A stretch of 64,000 bases of DNA. Source: Scylla paramamosain. Lineage: Eukaryota; Arthropoda; Malacostraca; Decapoda; Portunidae. Under the pieces are notes generated by a model, which was given only the letters and a program-made list of their open reading frames with translations, was not told the origin of the DNA and did not search any database. Shown piece after piece: positions 48,801-64,000 of this stretch (position 1 is the first letter of the stretch; every line of letters starts with the position of its first letter). The stretch spans positions 12,358,806 through 12,422,805 of the forward strand of contig NC_087156.1 in assembly GCF_035594125.1 (NCBI RefSeq). The letters are read 5' to 3'. The translations under genes were made by a program, and so were the position numbers.

Positions 48801-51800
48801 AAAGCACCCTATATTGGGAAGCAAAAGGACATTACGAGAAACGTGTATAATGGGTGTTTTATAGTTTCACAAGAACTACAAGGCAAAAAACGCAAAAACT
48901 CGTGTATATAGACAAGTCTCTTACATTCCAAAATGCTGAAAATCTGGAACAACACTCTTAATTGAGAAACAGAACAATCTTACTAAATGCGTGTATTTTG
49001 AGTGCTTTTCACATTCTTGGTTACTAAAACCCCAAATTGCATACAAAACCAGCTTTATGTGGGAAAAAAATGACATTACCAGAAAAATGTATTTTTAAGT
49101 GTTTTTGAGCTTGTTAGGCAATAAAGCACTGAAAAGCAGGGCAATCACATTACACTGGAATAAAACCAATTTTTAACAAGAACTTGCCTTTAAGTGTATT
49201 TGAGTTCCTTATATACCAAAACACTAAAATACATGCAAAATACACTTAATGGTGAAACAGAATAACATTACCAAAAATATGTATTTTGAGTGTTTTTGAT
49301 CATGATACCAATAAAAACGCTTAAATAGATGCAAAAAACCCTATTTTTTGGAAAATGAAAGGAAATTACGAGAAACGTGTATTTTGAGTGTTTTTAAGTT
49401 CATTAAGTACGAAAAAGGTAATAGTTACAAATTACACTCTTTATTGAGAAAAAAAATAAAATAAATAAATAAAAATACGGTATTTTTTTTTTCATTCTTA
49501 TTCATCTTCACAGGTAACGAGGTGCCAAAATTCGGGCAAATTTCAGGAAATTATATGAAATAAGAACTATCAAAAAAGTTAAATTTAACATTTTTTTTCG
49601 GACTCTTATGTACCAAACCCCTAAAGTGCATGCAAAGCCACCTATATGGGGAAATTAAACGTCTTTGCCAGAAAACTGTCTTATGAGTGTTTTTCAGGAT
49701 ATTAGGAACCAACACGATAAAACCCAAGAAAGTCAATCTATATGGGAATCCAAAACAAAATTACTGAAAACGTATCTTTTCGGTGTTTTACATAGAAAAC
49801 GCTAAAACAGATGTAAACCAACCAAAATGAAGAAATAGAATAACATTACCATAAAGGTATATTTTTTGTTTTTGAAATTGTCACCTACAAAAAACGCGAA
49901 AATGGATGGAAAATACTCTATATTGGGAAGGAAATGGACAATACGAAAAACGAGTATAATGAGTGTTTTATAGTTTCACAAGAACCACAAGGCAAAAACC
50001 GCAAAAACTCGTGTATATAAAGAAGTTTCTTACATTCCAAAATGCTGAAACTCATGAATAAGACTTTTAATTGAGAAACAGAAGTATCTTACCAAATGTG
50101 AGTATTTTGAGTGTTTTTCACATTCTTAGTTTCGAAAATCCGAAATTACAAGCGAAACTAGTTTTATGTGGGAAAAAATGACATTACCAGGAAAGTGTCT
50201 TTTGAGTGTTTTAGAGCGTGATATGCAACAAAGCACTAAAAAGCAGAACAATCACATTACATGGGAATAAAACCAGCTTTTACCAAAAACATGCTTTTAG
50301 GTGTTTTTAACTCCTTACATAAGAAAACGCTAAAACGCATGCAAAACACCCTTTATGGACAAACAAAATAACATTACTAAAAACATGAATTGAAGTGTTT
50401 TTGATGATGTTACCTATAAAAACGCTTAAATACATGTAAAAAACCCTATGTTTGCGAAACGAATGGATATTTCGAAAAATATGTATTATGAGAGTTTTTA
50501 GGTTCCTTAAGTACCAAAAAGCTAATACACACAAATAACACTATTTAGAGAGAAAAAAAAAATAAAAATAAATGAATATTTTTTTTTTTTTGTTATTCAT
50601 CTTCATAGGTACCGAGATGCTAGAATTCTAGCAAAATTCAGGGAAATTACGTAAAGAAAAAATATTAACAAAAAAAATAATTTTAGCTTCTTTCAGGAGT
50701 TATGTACCAAACCCTGAAGTGCATGCAAAGCCACCTCTATTAGAAAATTACACGATTTTACCATAAAACTGTAACAGAAGCAATTTCAACAGTATTACTG
50801 AAAACGAGTCTTTTCAGAGATTTACAAAGAAAAACGCTAAAACAGATGAAAACCTACCAATATAAAGAAGTAGAATAACATTACCAAAAATATATATTTT
50901 GTGTTTTTAAGCTTGTTACCTACAAAAAATGCAAAAATGGATGGAAAGCACTCTATATTAGGAAACAAAAGAACATTACGAAAAATGAGAAAAAATGAGT
51001 ATATTATAGTTTCACAAGAATCACAAGGCAATAAACGCAAAAACTCGTGTATATAGAGAAATTTCTTACATACCAAAATGATGAAATGCATGAATAACAC
51101 TTTTTATCGAGAAACAGAACTACCCTACCAAATTGTGTATTTTGAGTATTTTTCACATTCTTAGTTAGGAAATTGCCAAATTACATGCGAAACTACCTTT
51201 ATATGGGAAAAAAAATGACATTACCAGAAAAATGTCTTTTTAGTGTTTTTGAGCGTGATATGCAACAAAGCACTAAAAACCAGAACAATCACATCACTTG
51301 GGAATAAAACCAACTTTTACGATGAACTTGCCTTTAAGTGTTTTTTAACTCCTTACATACCAAAACGCTAAAACTCATGTAAAACACACTTTATGGAGAA
51401 ACAGAATAACATTACCAAAAATATGTATTTTGAGTGTTTTTGATCATGTTACCTATAAAAACGCTTAAATACATGTAAATAACCCTATGTTTGTATAAGA
51501 AAAGGACATTACGAAAATCGTGTATTATGAGTGTTTTTAAGTTCCTTAAGTACTAAAAAGCTAAAACTCACAAATAACACTTTATAGAGAGAGAAAAAAA
51601 AATTTGTTATTCACCTTCATAGGTACCGAGATACCAAAATTCTGGAAAAATTCAGGGAAGTTTTGTAAAAAAAAAAAATAAAAAAAAATAATTTTAGCTT
51701 TTTTCCGCAGTTATGTACCAAACCCTGAAGTGCATTCAAAGCCACCTATATGGAGAAATTACTGGACTTTACCAAAAACCTATCTTATGAGTATTTTTTT

Positions 51801-54009
51801 CAGCAATTTTAACAATATTACTGAAAACGTGTGTTTTCAGTGATTTACGAAGAAAAACGCTAAAACGGATGCAAACCAACCAAAATGAAGAAATAGAATA
51901 ACATTAACAAAAAGATATATTTTGAGTGTTTTCCAGCTTGTTACCTACAAAAAATTCGAAAATGGATGGAAAGCACTCTATATTGGGAAACAAAAGAACA
52001 TTACGAGAAACGTGTATAATGAGTGTTTTATAGTTTCACACGAACCACAAGGATAAAAAACGCAGAAAACTCGTGTATATAGAGAATTTTTTTACATACC
52101 AAAATGCTGAAATGCATGAATAACACTTTTAATTGAGAAACAGAATTATCTTACCAAATGTGTGTGTTTTTTTTCTTTCAGTGTTTTTCACATTCTTAGT
52201 TACGAAAATCCCAAATTACATGCGAAACTAGCTTTATGTGTGAGAAAAAAAATGATATTACCAGAAAAGTGTCTTTTGAGTGTTTTTGAGCGTTATATGC
52301 AACAAAGCACTAAAAAGCAGAACAATCACATTACATGGGAATAAAACCAACTTTTACGAAGAACTTGCCTTTAAGTGTTTTTTTTTTTAACTCCTTACAT
52401 ACCAAAACGCTAAAACGCATGCAAAACACCCTTTATGTAGAAACAGAGTAACATTAACAAAAACATGTATTTTGAGTGTTTTTGATCATGTTATTTATAA
52501 AAACGCTTAAATAGATGTAAAGAACCTTATGTTTGGGAAACGAAAGAGAAATGTGTATTATGAGTGTTTTTAAGTTCCTTAAGTACCAAAAAAGCTAAAA
52601 CCCACAAATAACACTCTTTATAGAGAAAAAAAAATAATTTTTTTTTTTGTTATTCATCTTCATAGGTACTAAGATGCCAAAATTCTGGCAATATTCTTTG
52701 GGAATCGAAAACAAAATTACTGAAAACGTGTCTTTTCGATGTTTTACTTAGAAAAACGCTAAAACGGATACAAACCAACCAATATGAAGAAATAGAATAA
52801 CATTACCAAAAAGGTATATTTTGACTGTTTTTGAGCTTGTTACCTACAAAAAACGCGAAAATGGATGCAAAGCACTCCTTATTGGGAGAGAAAAGGACAT
52901 TACGAGAAACGTAAAAATGTAATGAGTGTCTTATTATTTTCGGGCAAAAGAACTTGTGGTTCACAAGAACCACAAGGCAAAAAACGCAAAAATTCGTGTA
53001 TATAAAAAAGTTTCTTAGATACCAAAATGTTGAAACTCATGAATAACAATCTTAATTAGGAAACAGAACAACATTACCAAAATTTGTGTATTTTGAGTGT
53101 TTTTTTCACATTCTTAGCAAAACCCCAAATAGCATGCGAAACTAGCTTTATGTTATAAAAAAAATGACATTACCAGAAGTGTCTTTTGAGTGTTTTTGAG
53201 CGTGTTAGGCAATAAAGCACTAAAAAGCAGGGCAATCATATTACATTGGAATACAACCAACTTTTACCAAGAACTTGCCTTGAAGTGTTTTTCAGCTCCT
53301 TACATACCAAATCGCTAAAACGCATGCAAAACACTCCTTTATGGAGAAGCAGAATAACATTACCAAAAACAAGTGTTTTTGAGTGTTTTTTATCATGTTG
53401 CCTATAAAAACGCTTAAATACATGCAAAGATCCCTATATTTGGGAAACGAAAGGACATTACGAGAAATGTGTATTATGAATGTTTTGAAGTTCTTTAAGT
53501 ACCAAAACGTTAAAACCTACAAATAACACTCTTTATAAAGAAAAACAAATAAATAAAATAATAGCATTTTTATTTTTTGTTATTGATGTTCATAGGTACC
53601 AAGATGCCAAAATTCTGCCAAAAGTCAGGGAAATTATGTGCAAAAAAGAACATTATCGAAAAAGTTAATTTTACCTTTTTTTTTTTTCGGAGTTATGTAC
53701 CAAACCATAAAGTGTATGCAAAGCCACCTATTTGGGAAAATTTGACGACTTTACAAGAAACCTATCTTTTGAGTTTTTTTCCGCATGTTAGGCACCAAAA
53801 CGATAAATAATATGAAAGTCACTCTATATGGAAATCCAAAACAAAATTACTGAAAACGTGTCTTTTAAAAGATTTACGTACAAAAATGCTAAAACGGATG
53901 CAAACCAACCAATATGAAAAAAATAGAATAACATTACCAGAAAAGTATATTTTGTGTGTTTTTGAGCTTGTTACATAAAAAAAAAAAGAACTAGTCTTTT
54001 AGTGTTTTT
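45813..54009 (-). repeat. Higher-order satellite array, right block 2, antisense
   Basis: Markers near 46,320, 47,320, 48,400, 49,510, 50,610, 51,615, 52,660 and 53,590. From 45.8 to 52.6 kb it mirrors 0.05-6.8 kb of the left array (coordinate sum about 52,645; for example 46,688-46,897 with 5,745-5,954, two residue changes in 69). From 52.7 kb on it mirrors 10.6 kb downward (sum about 63,400). The blocks are thus not in simple mirror order. Monomers are deleted at about 47,040 and about 52,695. Confidence 0.85.
52953..52976. repeat. 10-bp hairpin at a small inverted scar (right)
   Basis: CTTGTGGTTC, 4-nt loop, GAACCACAAG, preceded by TTATTTTCGGGCAAAAG. Mirror of the scar at 10,393-10,416. 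Confidence 0.75.
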
Positions 54010-54510
54010 GACACGCATTTAGTAAGGTAGTTCTGTTTCTCAATTAAGAGTGTTATTCATGAGTTTCAGAATTTTGGTATCTAGGAAAATTCTCCATAAT
54101 ACACGAGTTTTTGCGTGTATATGGTAAAAAACCACAAGGCTTTTTGCCTTGTGGTTTTTTTGAACTATAAAACTTTCATTATACACTTTTCTCCCCATGT
54201 CCATTTGTTTCCAAATATAGAGTGCTTTCTATCAATTTTTGCGTTTTTTGTAGGTAACAAGCTCAAAAACACTCAAAATATTCATTTTTTATAATGTTTT
54301 TCTGCTTTTTGTTATTGGTTGGTTTGCATCAGTTTTAGCGTTTTTCTACGTAAAACACTGAGAAGACACGTTTCCAGTAATTTTCTTTTGGATTCCGACA
54401 TAGAGTGAGTTCCTTATTATTTATCGTTTTGGTGCCTAACATGCTGAAAAACACTCAAAAGACAGATTTCTGGAAAGGTCTTTAATTTCCTCATATGCGA
54501 GGCTTTGCAT
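54010..54510 (+). repeat. Inverted satellite module, copy 4 of 4
   Basis: Sense block of about 500 bp in antisense satellite, entered at TTTTTGACACGCATTTAG and left at GAGGCTTTGCATGTC. Same breakpoints as the other three modules. It is longer because it contains an extra hairpin at 54,126-54,160. Confidence 0.8.
54126..54160. repeat. 15-bp perfect hairpin in inverted module 4
   Basis: AAAAAACCACAAGGC, loop TTTTT, then GCCTTGTGGTTTTTT. The left half and the preceding GTGTATATGG are a locally inverted copy of nearby satellite, inserted only in this module copy. This resembles a bacterial-style terminator by shape, but the satellite context makes a template-switch scar the better reading. Confidence 0.8.
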
Positions 54511-57500
54511 GTCTTTTCAGTGTTTTTGAGCGTGTTACGCAATAAAGCACTAAAATCCAGGGCAATCACATTACATGGGAATAAAACCAAATTTTACCAA
54601 GAACTTGCCTTCAAGTGTATTTGAGCTCCTTACATACCAAAACGCTAACACGCATGCAAAATACATTATATGGAGAAACAGAATAATATTACCAAATACA
54701 TGTATTTTGAGTGTTATTGATCATGTCATCTATATAAACGCTTAAATACATGCAAAGAACCTTATGTTTCGGAAACAAAAGGACATTGCGAGAAACGTGT
54801 ATTATGAGTTTTTTTTAAGTTCCTTCAGTACCTAAAAGCTAAAACCCACAAATAACACTTTTTTATTTAGAAAAAGAAATAATAAACAAAAGAAATTAAA
54901 AAGTTTTTTTTTCTTTTTTTTTTTATTTATCTTTATAGGTACCGATATGCCAAAATTCTGCCAAAATTCAGGGAATTTATGTGGAAAAAAAACATTACCA
55001 AAAAAGTTAATTATAGCTTTTTTTTCGGATTGTTATGTACCAAACCCTAAAGTGCATGCAAAGCCACCTATATAGGGAAGTTAAACGACTTTACCAGAAA
55101 CCTGTCTTTTCAGTGTTTTTCAGCATGTTAGGTACTAAAACGATAAATAATATGGAAGTCAGTCAATATGTGAATCCAAAAGAAAATTACTAAAAGTGTT
55201 TTTTTTTCAGTGTTTTAGGTAAAAAAAACGCTAAAGCGGATGCAAACCAACCTAAATGAAGAAATAGAATAACACTACCAAAAAGATACATTTTGAGTGT
55301 TTTTGAGCTTGTTACCTACAAAAAAAAAAATGCAAAAATGGATATAAAGCACTTTATATTAAGAAAGAAAAGGACATTACGAGAAACGTGTATAATGAGT
55401 GTTTTATAGTTTTAAAAGAACCACAAGGCTATAAACGCAAAAACACCTGTATATAGAGAAATTTCTTACATACCAAAGTGATGAAATGCATGAATAACAC
55501 TTTTAATCGATAAAGAGAACTACCTTACCAAATTGTGTGTTTTGTGTGTTTTTCACATTCTTAGTTACGAAAATGCCAAATTACATGCGAATCTACCTTC
55601 ATATGGGAAAAAAAATGACATTACCAAAAAAAGTGTCTTTTTGAGCGTGATATGCAACAAAACACTAAAAAGCAGAACAATTACATTACATGGAAATAAA
55701 ACCAACTTTTACGAAGAACTTGCCTTTAAGAGTTTTTTTTAACTCCTTACATACCAAATCGCTAAAACGCATGCAAAACACCCTTTATGGAGAAACAGAA
55801 TAACATTACCAAAAACATGTATTTTGAGTGTTTTTGATCATGTAACCTATAAAAATGCTTAAATACATGTAAAGAACCCTATGTTTGTATAACAAAAGGA
55901 CATTGCAAAAATCTTGTATTATGAATGTTTTTAAGTTCCTTAAGTACCAAAAAGCTAAAACACTTTATAGAGAGAATTTTTTTTTTTTTTCGTTATTCAT
56001 CTTCATAGGTACCGAGATGCCAAAAACCTGGCAAAATTCATGGAAATTTTATAAAAAAATCATTATAAAAAAAATTTTTTGCTTTTTCAGGAGTTATGTA
56101 CAAACCTTGAAGTGCATGCAAATCCATCTATATGGGGAAATTACACGTCTTTACAAGAAACCTGTCTTTTGAGTGTTTTTCAGCAATTTCAACAATATTA
56201 TTGAAAACTTGTCTTTTCAGTGATTTACGTAGAAAAACGCTAAAACGGATGTAAATCAACCAATATGAAGAAATAGAATAACATTACCAAAAAGATATAT
56301 TTTGATGTGTTTCTCTGCTTGTTACCTACAAAAAATGCAAAAATGGATGGAAAGCACTTTATATTAACAAAGAAAAGGACATTACAAGAAACGTGTATGA
56401 GTGTTTTATAGTTTGAGAAGAACCACAAGGTAAAAAACTCAAAAACTCGTGTACATAAAGAAGTTTCTTACATACCAAATAGCTGAAACTCATGAATAAC
56501 ACTTTTAATTTTGAAACAGAAATACCTTACCAAATGTAAGTATTAGAAAAGTTGATTACATTCCAAAATTCTGAAACTCATGAATAACACTTTTAATTAA
56601 GAAAAAGAATATCCTTACTAAATGCCTGTATTTTGAGTTTTTTTTTCACATTCTTAGTTACCAAAACCCCAAATTCCATGCAAAACTAGCTTTATATGGG
56701 AAAAAAAATGATATTACCAGAAAAGTGTCTTTTGAGTGTTTTTGAGCGTGTTAGGCAACAAAGCACTAAAAAGCAGGGCAATCACGTTATATGGAAATAA
56801 AAAAAACTTTTACTAAGAACTTGCCTTTAAGTATTTTTGAGTTCATTACATACCAAAACGCTAAAACGCATGCAAAACACCTTTTATGGAGAAACAGAAT
56901 AAAATTCCTAAAAACATATATTTTGAGTGTTTTTGATCATGTTATCTATGAAAACGCTTAAATACATACAAAGAACCTTATGTTTGCGAAACGAAAGGAC
57001 ACTACGACAAATGTGTATTATAGGTGTTTTTAAGTTCCTTAAGTACTAAAAACCTAAAACCCACAAATAACACTCCTTAAATAGAAAAAAAAAGTAAGAA
57101 AATGAAAAAAATAGGATTTTTTTTGTTGTTATTCATCTTCATAGATACCGAGATGTCAAAATTCTGGGAAAATTTAGGGCTATTATATGATAAAAGAAAA
57201 TTATCAAAAAAGTTAATTTTAGCTTTTTTTTCGGACTAGTATGAACCAAACCATAAAGTTCATCCAAAGACTCCTATATGAGGAATTTAAACGACCTTAA
57301 CAGAAATCTGTTTTTTGAGTGTTTTTAGCATGTTAGGCACCAAAACGATAAATAATAAGGAACTCACTCTATATGAGAATCAAAAAAAAAATTCCTGCAA
57401 ACGTGTTTTTTTTCTGTTTTACGTAGAAAAACGCTAAAACGGAGGGAAACCAACCAATATCAAGATATAGAAAAAACATTACGAAAAAGGTATATTTTGA

Positions 57501-58806
57501 GTCTTTTTGAGCTTGTTACCTACAAAAAACGCGAAAATTGATGCAAAGCACTCTATATTAGAAAACAAAAGGACTTTGCAAGAAAAGTGTATAATGAGTT
57601 TTTAATAGTTCAAAAGAACCAAAAGGCAAAAAACACAAAAACTCGTGTATATGGAGAAGGTTCCTAGATACCAAAATGCTGAAACTCATGAATAACACTC
57701 TTAATTGAGAAACAGAACAACCTTACTAAATGTGTGTATTTTGAGTGCTTTTCACATTCTTAGTTACCAAAACACCAAATTGCATGCGAAACAACCTTTA
57801 TGTGAGAAAAAAATGACATTACCAGAAAAGTATCTTTTAAGTGTTTTTGAGCGTGATAGGCAATAAAGCACTAAAAAGCAGGGCTATCATATTACATTGG
57901 AATAACACCAATTTATACTAAAAACTTGCATTTAAGTGTTTTTGAGCTCCTTATATACCAATCCGCTAAAACGCATGCAAAACAAACTTTATGGAGAAAC
58001 AGAATAACATTGCCAAAAACATGTATTTTGAGTGTTTTTGATCATGTTACCAATAAAAACGCTTAAATATATGCAAAGAACCCTATTTTTGGGAAATGAA
58101 AGGACATTACGAAAAAACGTGTATTATGAGTGTTTTTAAGTTCATTAAGTACGAAAAAGCTAATAGCCACAAATTACACTTTTTATTGAGAAAAAATAAA
58201 TAAATAAATAAAAAAAAATACGATATTTTTTTTCATTCTTATTCATCTCCACAGGTAACGAGGTGCCAAAATTCGGGCAAAGTTTAAGAAATTATATAAA
58301 AAGAGAACATTATCAAAAAAGTTAAATTTAGCTTTTTATTTCGGACTCTTATGTACCAAACCCCTTAAGTGCATGCAAAGCCACCTATATGGGGAAATTA
58401 AACGTCTTTGCCAGAAAACTGTCTTATGAATGTTTTTCAGCATGTTAGGAAGCAACACGATAAAACCCAAGAAAGTCAATCTATATGGGAATCCAAAACA
58501 AAATTACTGAAAACGTGTCTTTTCGGTGTTTTACGTAGAAAACGCTAAAACGGATGCAAATTAACCAAAATGAAGAAATACCAAAAAGGTATACTTTGAG
58601 TGTTTTTGAAATTGTTACCTACAAAAAACGCGAAAATGGATAGAAAGCACTCTATTTTGGGAACCAAATGGACATTACGAAAAACGTTTATAATGAGTGT
58701 TATATAGTTTCACAGGAACTACAAGGCAAAAAACGCAAAAACTCGTGTATATAGAGAAATTTCTTACAATCCAAAATGCTGAAACTCATGAATAAGACTT
58801 TTAATT
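54511..58806 (-). repeat. Higher-order satellite array, right block 3, antisense
   Basis: Markers near 54,930, 56,000, 57,140 and 58,250. It mirrors 8.9 kb down to about 5.4 kb of the left array (sum about 63,430). Near 58,020 it jumps to the subtype seen at 2.9-3.3 kb and 10.8 kb. The regular 1.1-kb order ends at about 58,806, where TTTTAATTG meets CTAAAAATGCATGCATAGC. Confidence 0.85.
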
Positions 58807-60825
58807 GCTAAAAATGCATGCATAGCACCCTATATGGCGAAACCAAATGACATTACGAAAAACGTGTATTATAAGTGTTTTAGAGCTTCTTAGGTACCAA
58901 AACGCTAATACGCATAAATAGCGTTCTATGGAGAAAAATTACATTACCAAAAACGTGTAATTAAAATATTCTTTAAAGTGTTATGTACAAAAACGCCAAA
59001 ATCGATGCAAAATTCCCTATATAGGGAAATGAAACTATAATTCTAGAAACGTATTTTGCGTGATTTTCAGCGTGTTAAGCAACAAAACGCTAAATAGCAT
59101 TCAAAACACCGGATATTGGAATACAAAACAACATCACCAAAAACGTGTCTTTTGAATATTTTCAAAATCCTTAAAACGCATGTAAAACACCCTTTATAGA
59201 GAAAAGAATAACATTACAAAAAAAAAAAAAATTTTTTTTTTTCTTTTCCTTACAAAAACGCCAGAATGCATGGAAAGCACTCTATATGGAGAAACAAAAG
59301 GACATTACGAGACACGTGTATTATTATAGGACCAAAGGCTCCTATGTGCGGAAACGAAAGGACATTACGAGAAAAGATGTTTTGAATGTTTTTGAGAGTG
59401 GTAGGCACCAAACCGCCAGATAGCAGGGGAATAACCCTATATGGGAATAAAAACATCACCATGAAAGTGTCTTTTAAGTGTTTTTGAGCTTCTTACGTAC
59501 CAAAACGTTAAAACGCATACAAAATTTCTGGAGAAACACAATAACGTGAATTTTGAGTCTTTTTAGCTTGTTATCTAAAAAAAAAAAAAAAACGCCAAAA
59601 TGATTGCAAAGCACCATATATGGAAAAAAAGAAAGTATATTTTGAGAAATGTGCATTGTTTTTTTTGTTTTTTTTGTTTCTTAGGTACCAAAACGCTAAT
59701 GCTTGTGAATAGCACTCTTCATGGAGAAACAGAACAACATTATCAAAAACATGTTTTTAAGCGTTTTTAAAATTGTTAAAGGAACGTATCTTTTCAGTGT
59801 TTATGAACGTGTTGAGCACTAAATATGAAAAAAACAAAACGACTTAACCAAAAACGTGTATTTTGAGTGTTTTTGAGCTAGTTATGTACCAAAACGCTTA
59901 AACACATGTGAAATACCCTTTATGGGGAACAGAACAACTTTATCAAAAAACGTGTGTTTAGAGTTTTTGAGCTTGTTACATAGAAAAACGTCAAAATGGA
60001 TGCAAAGTATCCTATATAATGAACCGAAAAGATATTACGAGAAACGAGTAATTTGAGTGTGTTAGAGCTTCTTAGGTACCTAAATACGAATAGCACTCTA
60101 TATAAATAAAAAGATCTAAATTACCAAAAAAGTGTGTTTTGAGTTTTTATTTTTTTTTTCACAATGTTATGCACTAAAACGCTAAAATGTATGTGAAGCA
60201 CCATGTACTGGGCAACAAAACGACATTTCCAGTAACATGTCTTTTGAATGTTTATAGCCATGCTTGGCGCGAAAACGCGAAAAAGCATCGAAATCTCACT
60301 ATATAGGAAATTAAACCATGTAACTTTTGAGTGTTTTTGAGCTACTTATCTACTAAGACCCTAAAACACATGCAAAACACGCTTGACAGAGAAACAGAAA
60401 AAAAAATTGTATTTTGAATGTTTTTGAGCCTGTTACGTAGAAAAAAATAAAAATGCATGGAAAGCACTATTAGGAAATGAAAAAAAATAAAACATTACAA
60501 GAACCATGTATTATGAGAGTTTTAGAGCTTTTAAAGATACCAAAACGCTAAAAACGATGAAAGATAATAAACTTACCAAAAATATACTTTTTGAGTGTTT
60601 TTTTTTCACATTATGTACCAAAACGCTAAAATGTTTGAAAATCACCCCATATGGAGAAAAGAAAGGAATTTATGAGAAACGTATATTATATATGTTTTGA
60701 GTTTCTTTGGTACCAAAACGCTAAAACGTGTGAATACCTGCTATGTGGAAAAACCGAACATCATTTCCAAAAACATGTATTTTCAGTGCATCCAAACCAT
60801 ACTATATATGGAAACGAAACGAAAC
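58807..60825 (-). repeat. Irregular monomeric satellite, antisense
   Basis: About 20 diverged 90-100-bp monomers with the core (GTGTTTTTGAGC, GTACCAAAACGC, ATGCA.AGCAC) still clear, but without the fixed 12-monomer order or the unit marker. Neighbouring monomers differ strongly. No gene seen. Confidence 0.8.

Positions 60826-64000
<3,175 letters not shown>

Noticed and set aside
54126..54160. Hairpin followed by T-run as an intrinsic terminator
   Set aside because: There is no bacterial gene here. The stem is AT-rich in its lower half and is explained by a local inverted copy of the neighbouring monomer.

Overview
The window holds no recognisable host gene. It is almost entirely one AT-rich, hierarchical satellite array, interrupted by two copies of a decayed non-LTR retrotransposon. 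The DNA is eukaryotic: it has long satellite, LINE remnants and a 150-bp (AT)n tract, and no bacterial gene layout. The LINE's 3' tail (TTCTTATG repeats) and 3' region remind me of elements common in decapod crustaceans. That attribution is from memory, has modest confidence and was not checked by search.

Satellite hierarchy. (1) The basic monomer is about 90-100 bp. Its core on the sense strand is a GCATGC-like word, then TTTTAGCGTTTTGGTA, then TAA..AGCTCAAAAACACTC, then GTAATGTT..TTTCCCATATAG. (2) About 12 distinct monomers make a higher-order unit of about 1.1 kb. Each unit is marked once by CGGTACCTATGAAGATGAAT followed by an A-tract/T-tract. (3) In the left array the units belong to subtypes that recur in the same order with a super-period of about 8.85 kb (for example 4,702 vs 13,519; 5,751 vs 14,602; 7,453 vs 16,309).

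Layout. 1-20,330: sense-orientation array with one small inverted module (8,947-9,391). 20,331-22,469: island of diverged monomers carrying LINE copy 1 on the minus strand. 22,470-35,153: core of a very large inverted repeat. Its arms (about 21,132-28,664 and 28,960-36,494) are almost identical and flank a 295-bp spacer. 35,154-37,300: mirror island with LINE copy 2 on the plus strand. 37,178-58,806: antisense-orientation array, homologous to the left array but more diverged and in a partly shuffled block order. 58,807-64,000: older, irregular single monomers without the 1.1-kb order. Their orientation flips at about 60,826, next to the (AT)n tract.

The two LINE copies interrupt the same monomer at the same base, so they are one insertion that was copied as part of the inverted duplication. 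The near-perfect palindrome identity ends inside the LINE; beyond it the arms differ by about 5% in the stretches I compared. The many short open frames are by-products of the satellite and show no sign of being genes. The most notable content is structural: a three-tier satellite, a 15-kb palindrome with scars that look like template switching at its centre, and a small inverted module present in four places.
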